This document shows positions 23,919-29,201 of a DNA stretch of 29,201 nucleotides, in pieces; the first letter of the stretch is position 1; every line of letters begins with the position of its first letter. Both the position numbers and the translations under genes were made by a program. The DNA is from a virus, in the IMG/VR virus record IMGVR_UViG_3300009104_001101, positions 1 through 29,201 of that record. The stretch is one strand, 5' to 3'. Under the pieces are notes generated by a model. That model saw nothing but the letters and a program-made list of their open reading frames with translations. It was not told the DNA's origin and did no database searches.

Positions 23919-24482
23919 ATGAGAATAGGTATTGATTGTGATGGAGTTTTAAGGGATTTTATTCCTGATGTCATTAATAAAATTAAAGAAACTCATCCTG
24001 AACATTCAGATAAAATACTAACACCAAATTCTTGGAATTGGGAAGATTGGTTACCATTCTGGACAGAAGATGAAACAGAAAAGTATATCTTTGAAGACCA
24101 TTTTTATGAACTATTTGGTCCAGACGCTAATGTCATCCCATCAGTTTTAGAAGATTTTCCAATACTAAAAGCTTGGGCTATTAAGAATGGTCACGAATTA
24201 GTTTTAGTATCAGCTCAAAGACCTCATTGTGAAGAACCAACTATGGAGTGGTTACAAAGGTGGGGAATTACTTTTGATGAATATAATTTTACTAAGGAGA
24301 AATGGTCTATTGATGTTGATGTATTGATTGATGATTCACCTGAAAAGTTAGATGTTTTTAACGAAAGAAGTGTAGCGTATGGAAGACCAATCTGTATGAA
24401 ACAAACTTGGAATCAAGAAAGTCAGAAAAAATATATGACTATTGAGAGATTATCTGATTTAGTTGGAAGGCTTTTTGGTTAA
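23919..24482 (+). CDS. HAD-family 5'(3')-nucleotidase-like phosphatase (187 aa)
   Basis: The protein starts MRIGIDCDGVLRDF, with the DxD nucleophile/acid pair D6 and D8 of the HAD superfamily. LVLVSAQRP provides the motif II serine, and VDVLIDDSPEKLD gives the acidic motif IV. The small size and cap resemble 5'(3')-deoxyribonucleotidases (NT5C type), which remove phosphate from deoxynucleoside monophosphates. In a phage this could adjust dNTP pools or salvage bases from host DNA; the exact substrate is inferred. It has its own strong promoter (P4). Confidence 0.82.
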   Translation: MRIGIDCDGVLRDFIPDVINKIKETHPEHSDKILTPNSWNWEDWLPFWTEDETEKYIFEDHFYELFGPDANVIPSVLEDFPILKAWAIKNGHELVLVSAQRPHCEEPTMEWLQRWGITFDEYNFTKEKWSIDVDVLIDDSPEKLDVFNERSVAYGRPICMKQTWNQESQKKYMTIERLSDLVGRLFG

Positions 24483-24507
24483 AATTTAAAATTTTTTAGT
24501 GTTTTTT

Positions 24508-24517
24508 CCTATATAGG
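24508..24517. promoter_or_regulatory. Perfect 10-bp palindrome, possible operator
   Basis: CCTATATAGG is its own reverse complement and lies 44 bases before the ribbon-helix-helix-like gene. It is surrounded by TATA-rich sequence, so chance is possible, but repressors of this fold commonly bind such sites near their own gene. Confidence 0.3.
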
Positions 24518-24560
24518 TATATTTATATATATAGATATATGATTTCAAGGGAGAAATGTT

Positions 24561-24755
24561 ATGAAGAATACAAAACTAACATCTGTTAAAGTTATAGAAG
24601 AACTTTACAATGATTTTAAAAAAGAAACAATTGGTAATGGTTTCAATTTACAAAAACTTGTAAATCGTTCTATACACAAATATGTAACAGATGATGAATT
24701 TAGAGATGAGTTACACGAAGAAGAAGGATTGAAAGAAAGTGGAACTTGTTTTTAA
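24561..24755 (+). CDS. Small ribbon-helix-helix-like protein (64 aa)
   Basis: The beginning KLTSVKVIEELYNDFKKET looks like the strand and first helix of an Arc/MetJ-type DNA-binding fold, and FNLQKLVNRSIHKYVTD the second helix. Length fits a dimeric small regulator, though the fold is suggested rather than proven. A 78-base AT-rich gap with a palindrome precedes it. The site GGGAGAA lies 9 bases before the ATG. Confidence 0.6.
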   Translation: MKNTKLTSVKVIEELYNDFKKETIGNGFNLQKLVNRSIHKYVTDDEFRDELHEEEGLKESGTCF

Positions 24756-24770
24756 AAAATAAATAGAAGG

Positions 24771-24780
24771 AAAAGGTTAT
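24771..24780 (+). promoter_or_regulatory. AAAGGTTAT-type leader before a glycosyltransferase
   Basis: AAAAGGTTAT abuts the ATG at 24781. It is two bases shorter than the leaders at 11711, 19834 and 28861. Confidence 0.45.
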
Positions 24781-26178
24781 ATGAAATTAGCAAGAAGTAA
24801 GAAAAAAATACTACTCTTATCAGACGATTTACGAATGCATTCTGGTATCGGAACAATGTCAAGATTTTTTGTGATGGGAACATTGGATAAATACGATTGG
24901 GTTCAGATAGGTGGAGCTATCACACATCCAGATAAAGGAAAAATAGCAGATTTATCTCAAAGTATGAAAGAAGAAACAGGTGTTTCTGATGCATATTTAA
25001 AAATTTATGCTACTGATGGTTATGGTGATTCCAATATTCTAAGAGAAGTTATGGATATAGAAAAACCAGATGCTATTCTACACTTTACAGACCCAAGATT
25101 CTGGGGATGGTTATATCAGATGGAGCACGAGTTAAGACAAACAACACCACTTATGTATTATACTATTTGGGATGACTTACCTTATCCAAGATGGAATGAA
25201 CCATTTTATGAATCTTGTGATTTGTTGATGTGTATTTCAAAACAAACATATGGTATAGTTAATAATGTAGTAAGAAAGTTTCCAAAAAAAGATTGGCAGA
25301 TAACATATGTTCCTCACGGAATACACGAAGATAAATATTTTCCAATAGATTCATTTCATTCAGATTGGGATGAATTTAAAAAATTCAAAAAAACTCTCGT
25401 TGGAGATTCAGATTTTGTATTCTATTGGACTAATAGAAATATTCGTAGAAAATCACCTGGAGATTTAATTTTAGCTTATAAATTATTTTGTGATTCATTA
25501 CCAAAAGAAAAAGCTGAAAAATGTTGTTTATTAATGCATACTGCAGGAGTTGACCAAAATGGAACAGATTTACCAGCAGTTATTAGAGAGATTTGTCCAG
25601 ATTATAAAGTTGTTATTGATGAAGCTAAGGTTGATGACAAACATATGAATTTCTTATATAATATTGGTGATGTAACGGTTAATATAGCATCAAATGAGGG
25701 ATTTGGTCTATCAGGTGCAGAATCACTAATGAGTGGAACACCAATTATTAACAATATAACTGGTGGACTACAAGACCATTGTGGTTTCAAGTTAAAGGGT
25801 AAATATTTAACTGCAGATGATTATGTAGAAATAGGTTCATTACACGATGATAGAAAATGGGCAAACAATCCTGATTTAACTTGGGGTGAGTGGGTAAAAC
25901 CAGTATGGCCATCCAATCGTTCAATGGTTGGTTCGCCTCCAACACCATATATTTTTGATGACAGATGTAGATTTGATGATGTAGCTGAAGCGATGAAATA
26001 TTGGTATGATAAGACGCCTGAAGAGAGAGTCGATGCAGGAGCGTTGGGAAGAGAATTTGTTCTGGACCCTGAAACTGGAATGTCAACTAAAAATATGTCT
26101 AATAATTTTATCAAAGATATGGACTCTTGTTTTGAAAAATTTGAGAAAAGAGATAGATTCACATTATATGAGGTATAA
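24781..26178 (+). CDS. GT4-like glycosyltransferase (465 aa)
   Basis: The protein shows a GT-B fold of the GT4 group. The N-terminal domain begins KKILLLSDDLRMHSGIGTMS, with the glycine-rich acceptor loop. The C-terminal domain has NEGFGLSGAESLMSGTPII (near 305-325), holding the conserved E-x7-E that binds the sugar nucleotide, followed by GLQDH. It probably transfers a sugar from an activated donor to an unknown acceptor in the cytoplasm; there is no signal peptide. It leads a run of three glycosyltransferases with small genes between them. The next gene begins directly after its stop. Confidence 0.87.
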   Translation: MKLARSKKKILLLSDDLRMHSGIGTMSRFFVMGTLDKYDWVQIGGAITHPDKGKIADLSQSMKEETGVSDAYLKIYATDGYGDSNILREVMDIEKPDAILHFTDPRFWGWLYQMEHELRQTTPLMYYTIWDDLPYPRWNEPFYESCDLLMCISKQTYGIVNNVVRKFPKKDWQITYVPHGIHEDKYFPIDSFHSDWDEFKKFKKTLVGDSDFVFYWTNRNIRRKSPGDLILAYKLFCDSLPKEKAEKCCLLMHTAGVDQNGTDLPAVIREICPDYKVVIDEAKVDDKHMNFLYNIGDVTVNIASNEGFGLSGAESLMSGTPIINNITGGLQDHCGFKLKGKYLTADDYVEIGSLHDDRKWANNPDLTWGEWVKPVWPSNRSMVGSPPTPYIFDDRCRFDDVAEAMKYWYDKTPEERVDAGALGREFVLDPETGMSTKNMSNNFIKDMDSCFEKFEKRDRFTLYEV

Positions 26179-26529
26179 ATGAAAACAAAAAATATAAAAG
26201 ATATTACTTACAAACAAGTAGAGATAGATAAAAAACATATGGTTGTTGTATATTTTGATTATCAATATCCAATTTCAGAAGAAGATGTTACTCAGGTAAC
26301 TCAAACTATATCTAATATTATAAACGAAGATAGAAGATTTATAAATAGATGTATATTTCTACCAAAGGGATTTGATATGTATAATTTAACAGAAGATGAT
26401 TTCATTAGTATTTGGAGAAGTAAAGTTGATGATAAAATAGTAGATGAGGTTATTGAGAAGACAAAAAAAGACGAAAATCAATTAGAATTATTTGATAATG
26501 ATGTGGAGGTAATAGAAGAAAATGAGTAA
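26179..26529 (+). CDS. Protein of unknown function with a QLELF motif (116 aa)
   Basis: No family is recognised. The first 70 residues look like a small alpha/beta domain (MVVVYFDYQYPISEEDV, then NRCIFLPKGFDMYNL). The acidic C-terminal tail contains QLELF at 101-105 (26479-26493), which fits the bacterial sliding-clamp-binding pattern QLxLF. The gene starts right after the glycosyltransferase stop and overlaps the next gene by 8 bases, so all are likely translated together. Confidence 0.7.
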   Translation: MKTKNIKDITYKQVEIDKKHMVVVYFDYQYPISEEDVTQVTQTISNIINEDRRFINRCIFLPKGFDMYNLTEDDFISIWRSKVDDKIVDEVIEKTKKDENQLELFDNDVEVIEENE

Positions 26530-27895
26530 ACCAATTATGTTAATACAAGCTCCTGTAGCTACAAGAAGTGGTTATGGGAATCATTCAAGAGATTTAATTG
26601 AATCTTTGATTCATATGGATAAGTTTGATATAAAAATATCAAGTCTAAGGTGGGGAGATTGTCCTATGAATGCTTTAGATGAAAATAATTCTGTTCACCA
26701 AGAGATATTAAAAAGAATAATAGGCCCTCAGAATCCACTAACTCAACAACCAGATGTGAATGTTGAAATTAGAGTTCCAAATGAATTTCAACCAGTGGGT
26801 AAATATAATATTGGTATAACTGCTGGTATGGAAACAACTTTAGTATCGCCTGAATGGATAGAGGGTTGTAATCGTATGGATTTAATCATAGTTCCATCAC
26901 AACATTCTAAACGAACATTTATACAATCATCTTGGGATAAAATGCAAGATATAAATGGTCAAAAACAAAAAGTTGGTGAGATGAGAGTTGAAAAACCAAT
27001 CGAAGTTTTATTTGAGGGTGCGGATTCAAATATTTATAAAAAAACAAAAGACATTCCAGAAACTATAAAACCTACACTTGATAGTATAAAAGAAAATTTC
27101 TGTTTCTTATATGTTGGTCATTGGTTAAAAGGTGATTTAGGTCAAGATAGAAAAGATACTGGTATGTTGGTTAAAGTATTTTTAGAGACATTTAAGAATA
27201 AAGAAAATCCACCTGCACTTGTTATGAAAACAAGTGGAGCTTCGTTTTCAATAATGGATAGAGATGAACTATTTAGGAAAATTGAAAGTATAAAATCCTC
27301 AATAGAAGGTGCAGATAAGTTACCACCAATCTATATTCTACACGGAGATTTATCAGATGAAGAAATGAATGGATTATATAATCATCCCAAGATGAAAGTT
27401 TGTCCTACATTTACAAAAGGAGAGGGATTTGGAAGACCATTATTGGAAGCTACTTTCGCAGATAAATTAGTTGTAGCGTCTAATTGGAGTGGTCAATGTG
27501 ATTTCTTAGATTCTTCTTTATCAGTAATGTTACCTGGAAAATTAAATAATGTACACGAATCTTCTGCTTGGGATAAAGTTATACTTAAAGAATCCCAATG
27601 GTTTACAGTAGATTATGGTTACGCATCAAAAACATTATTAGATGTATGGAAAAATTATAAAAATTATTCAAGTAGAGCTAAGAAACAAGGTTCTCAGAAT
27701 AGATTGAAATTTACTTTAGATAATATGAAAACTCAATTCACAGAAATTGTAAATAAATATATTCCAGAATTTCCTAAACAAGTAGATATAAAATTACCAA
27801 AATTATCAAAACTTGGAAAGACAGATACAAGTACTGGAATAAAATTACCTAAATTAAATAAACCAAAATTATCTAAGGAGATAGTCAATGAGTGA
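26522..27895 (+). CDS. GT-B group 1 glycosyltransferase with KLPKL tail (457 aa)
   Basis: The N terminus MSKPIMLIQAPVATRSGYGN carries the acceptor-side glycine loop seen in group 1 transferases. The second domain has FLYVGHWLKGD and KGEGFGRPLLEATFADKLVV, with the E-x7-E donor-binding motif, then WSGQCDFLD. The last ~35 residues are a lysine-rich linker with repeated IKLPKL units, outside the catalytic fold, and may bind a partner or membrane. Sugar and acceptor are unknown. Its stop overlaps the start of the next gene by 8 bases. The start lies 14 bases after GGAGG with a nearer GAAGA, a somewhat relaxed site. Confidence 0.87.
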   Translation: MSKPIMLIQAPVATRSGYGNHSRDLIESLIHMDKFDIKISSLRWGDCPMNALDENNSVHQEILKRIIGPQNPLTQQPDVNVEIRVPNEFQPVGKYNIGITAGMETTLVSPEWIEGCNRMDLIIVPSQHSKRTFIQSSWDKMQDINGQKQKVGEMRVEKPIEVLFEGADSNIYKKTKDIPETIKPTLDSIKENFCFLYVGHWLKGDLGQDRKDTGMLVKVFLETFKNKENPPALVMKTSGASFSIMDRDELFRKIESIKSSIEGADKLPPIYILHGDLSDEEMNGLYNHPKMKVCPTFTKGEGFGRPLLEATFADKLVVASNWSGQCDFLDSSLSVMLPGKLNNVHESSAWDKVILKESQWFTVDYGYASKTLLDVWKNYKNYSSRAKKQGSQNRLKFTLDNMKTQFTEIVNKYIPEFPKQVDIKLPKLSKLGKTDTSTGIKLPKLNKPKLSKEIVNE

Positions 27896-28394
27896 TATTA
27901 TATTTAAGGAAGAACAGATTAAAAGTCCTATTGATAATAGTGATAAGTGTTATAGAATTTTTACAGAGCCAAAGACAGATGACCACTATTTATGTATGAC
28001 AACTGGATTTATGTCAAATACAGCGTATAGTGTTGGTTCTGATAAGTTGAATCAAGAACTTGAGCGTTCACCAGAGTTAGTTAAAGCGTTACAACACTTT
28101 GATGAAGAGCGTGAATTGGTGTGGTTACCAACAATTTTAAACATACCTGGAAAAGGTATGATTTATCCTGATGGTACTCTTGAGAAATGGGAATGGTGTC
28201 ACGCTTCTGTAATTGAAATACCAGAGGATGAAAGAAAAAATTATCCAATACCAGATAAGGATGGGGAGTTCTTTGATAGTAAATTGGATGTAGATAATTC
28301 TCAAAGATTTGATAAATTTTATGAAGCTTGTATATCTATGGGATTATTAACAAAAGACTTTAAAGGGAGTTTAATAAATGCCGACAAAGTATAA
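27888..28394 (+). CDS. Phage protein of unknown function (168 aa)
   Basis: AAGGAGATAGTCA gives a good ribosome site, overlapping the end of the glycosyltransferase. The protein contains DDHYLCMTTGFMSNTAYSVG, then ELVWLPTILNIPGKGMIYPDG and EKWEWCHASVIEIPEDE. These look well structured and I believe similar proteins occur in other T4-like marine phages, but the function is unknown. Cysteines at several positions show no clear zinc pattern. Its 3' end overlaps the next gene by 17 bases. Confidence 0.75.
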   Translation: MSDIIFKEEQIKSPIDNSDKCYRIFTEPKTDDHYLCMTTGFMSNTAYSVGSDKLNQELERSPELVKALQHFDEERELVWLPTILNIPGKGMIYPDGTLEKWEWCHASVIEIPEDERKNYPIPDKDGEFFDSKLDVDNSQRFDKFYEACISMGLLTKDFKGSLINADKV

Positions 28395-28857
28395 CCATAG
28401 TAAAAATATAATTAATGAAGCTGCAAGCTCTAAAAGTAAAATACAATCTGGTGATATTGTGATGTTTAACTATAGTGGTAAAAAGGTTACTACTAAAAGA
28501 CCACTTGTGTTAGTATTACATCCAAATTGGAAAGGTCAGTTACACGGATTAAATCTTGATTATATTCCAGAAGGTGTTTTAAAAAAATTATGGGAGTTAA
28601 CAAAATTAACTGTTCAAGGTAAAGTTGAAAAATTAATTAAATTGAGATTACCGTTATTGAAAGCTGATATTGGAGACCCTAAAAGGTTTTATTATTCAAG
28701 ATTAAAATCATTTCTTAAAGGTTCTCTTGGTTCAACAAGAGTAGCATACAGAACCTATGATAATAAAGCCGTTGGTGGGATGAAGAAAATAGATTATAGA
28801 TTTGAAGGTTCTTCTTTTGCAGATGAAGTAAGAACTGAAGCCGAAGATACTAAATAA
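28378..28857 (+). CDS. Phage protein of unknown function with a small barrel-like N-terminal segment (159 aa)
   Basis: AAAGGGAGTTTAATAA precedes the ATG inside the previous gene. Residues ~24-60 read SGDIVMFNYSGKKVTTKRPL then VLVLHPNWKGQLHGLNLDYI. This is a pattern of short strands as in SH3-like or MazF-like barrels, though no catalytic residues can be assigned. The central region is helical and basic (KVEKLIKLRLPLLKADIG), and the tail is acidic. Family-level function is unknown; a structural or DNA-associated phage role is as likely as a toxin-like one. Confidence 0.72.
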   Translation: MPTKYNHSKNIINEAASSKSKIQSGDIVMFNYSGKKVTTKRPLVLVLHPNWKGQLHGLNLDYIPEGVLKKLWELTKLTVQGKVEKLIKLRLPLLKADIGDPKRFYYSRLKSFLKGSLGSTRVAYRTYDNKAVGGMKKIDYRFEGSSFADEVRTEAEDTK

Positions 28858-28860
28858 AAC

Positions 28861-28874
28861 AAAAAAGGTTATAA
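28861..28874 (+). promoter_or_regulatory. AAAGGTTAT-type leader before a glycosyltransferase
   Basis: AAAAAAGGTTATAA immediately precedes the GTG at 28875, and an in-frame stop (28872-28874) rules out an upstream start. It matches the leaders at 11711, 19834 and 24771. Confidence 0.45.
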
Positions 28875-29201
28875 GTGAAGTTAAGTTATGCAATCACTAC
28901 TCATAATGAGTATGAAGAGATTAACGAGTTACTTGGTGTGCTCGTACATCATATAGATTCAAAAGATGAAATAGTAATACTTGATGATTTTTCAGATGAA
29001 CGAACACAAGAAGTATTTACATCTTGGACATCTCAGTACGGGCATGTAATAAATTTCAAAATAGAACAAAGAGCTTTAAATAAAAATTTCGCAGAACAAA
29101 AAAATTACTTGACTGGTATGTGTTCGGGTGATTATATTATAAACATAGACGCAGATGAAATTCCACACGATGTATTTTTGAATCAGATTAAACAAGTTAT
29201 A
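28875..29201 (+). CDS. GT2 family glycosyltransferase, 3' end beyond window (109 aa seen)
   Basis: Only the N-terminal part is present. The start is a GTG, since the codon just before it is a stop. KLSYAITTHNEYEEINELL is the classic GT2 (GT-A fold) opening, and GDYIINIDADEIPHD provides the DxD-type metal/nucleotide-sugar site near residue 94. This differs in fold from the GT-B enzymes upstream, so the cluster combines at least two glycosyltransferase folds. The acceptor is unknown. Confidence 0.85.
   Translation, partial: MKLSYAITTHNEYEEINELLGVLVHHIDSKDEIVILDDFSDERTQEVFTSWTSQYGHVINFKIEQRALNKNFAEQKNYLTGMCSGDYIINIDADEIPHDVFLNQIKQVI

Noticed and set aside
24481-24507. Possible terminator after the HAD phosphatase (AT-only inverted repeat followed by T-run)
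   Set aside because: The stem would be A/T only and weak; nothing comparable to the terminator at 5128.
24758-24765. AATAAATA before the glycosyltransferase at 24781, late-promoter-like
   Set aside because: Same reason as at 5239; the match is imperfect and base composition explains it.
28378-28857. MazF-like toxin
   Set aside because: Only a vague strand pattern in the N-terminal third; catalytic residues cannot be placed and no antitoxin partner is evident.

Overview
This AT-rich window (about 30% GC by eye) carries only plus-strand genes, tightly packed and often overlapping. It is part of the genome of a T4-like myovirus. The core T4-type replication set is present: gp32 single-strand binding protein, UvsX recombinase, an RNase H-type 5' exonuclease, gp41 helicase, gp43 polymerase, gp45 clamp and the gp44/gp62 clamp loader. 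Low GC, a B12-dependent ribonucleotide reductase, a CobT-like protein and shared metabolic genes suggest a relative of the marine T4-like phages. The sequence alone does not identify the host.

Layout. 1-2740: a large unrecognised protein, a conserved-looking small protein and a YkuK-type RNase H-fold protein. 2740-5180: a self-contained unit with two near-identical strong sigma70-type promoters, a 28-aa cysteine-rich microORF, a 713-aa metallopeptidase-like/VWA protein of CobT architecture, and a strong intrinsic terminator. 5200-9552: gp32 behind a leader hairpin, then uvsX, rnh-type exonuclease and gp41. 9641-11665: a monomeric adenosylcobalamin-dependent (class II) ribonucleotide reductase. 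11668-19826: a third promoter, a GT-B-like glycosyltransferase, then gp43, gp45, a 53-aa membrane peptide, gp44 and gp62, followed directly by a eukaryotic-type (GSII) glutamine synthetase and a class II aminoacyl-tRNA-synthetase-like ligase resembling AsnRS-derived asparagine synthetases. 19846-24755: a paralogue of the first glycosyltransferase, a Cas4/RecB-like nuclease, small unknown proteins, a SLOG-fold protein, a fourth promoter, a HAD 5'-nucleotidase and a ribbon-helix-helix-like protein. 24781-29201: three more glycosyltransferases (the last cut by the window end) alternating with unknown proteins.

How it fits together. The genome replicates with its own T4-type replisome, makes dNTPs with a B12 enzyme, and carries a CobT-like protein that could relate to B12 or to a MoxR/VWA remodelling machine. 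The most unusual part is the amide-forming pair (glutamine synthetase plus AsnRS-like ligase) fused onto the end of the clamp-loader operon. Four early-type promoters share an extended box (AGCTCTTGAC, 11-12 bases, AGCT, TATATT), and four of the five glycosyltransferase genes share an unusual AAAGGTTAT-type leader just before the start codon. No tRNA, rRNA, CRISPR, integrase, transposase or attachment site was seen. No stretch above 300 bases lacks a gene; the longest non-coding stretches are about 155 and 90 bases.
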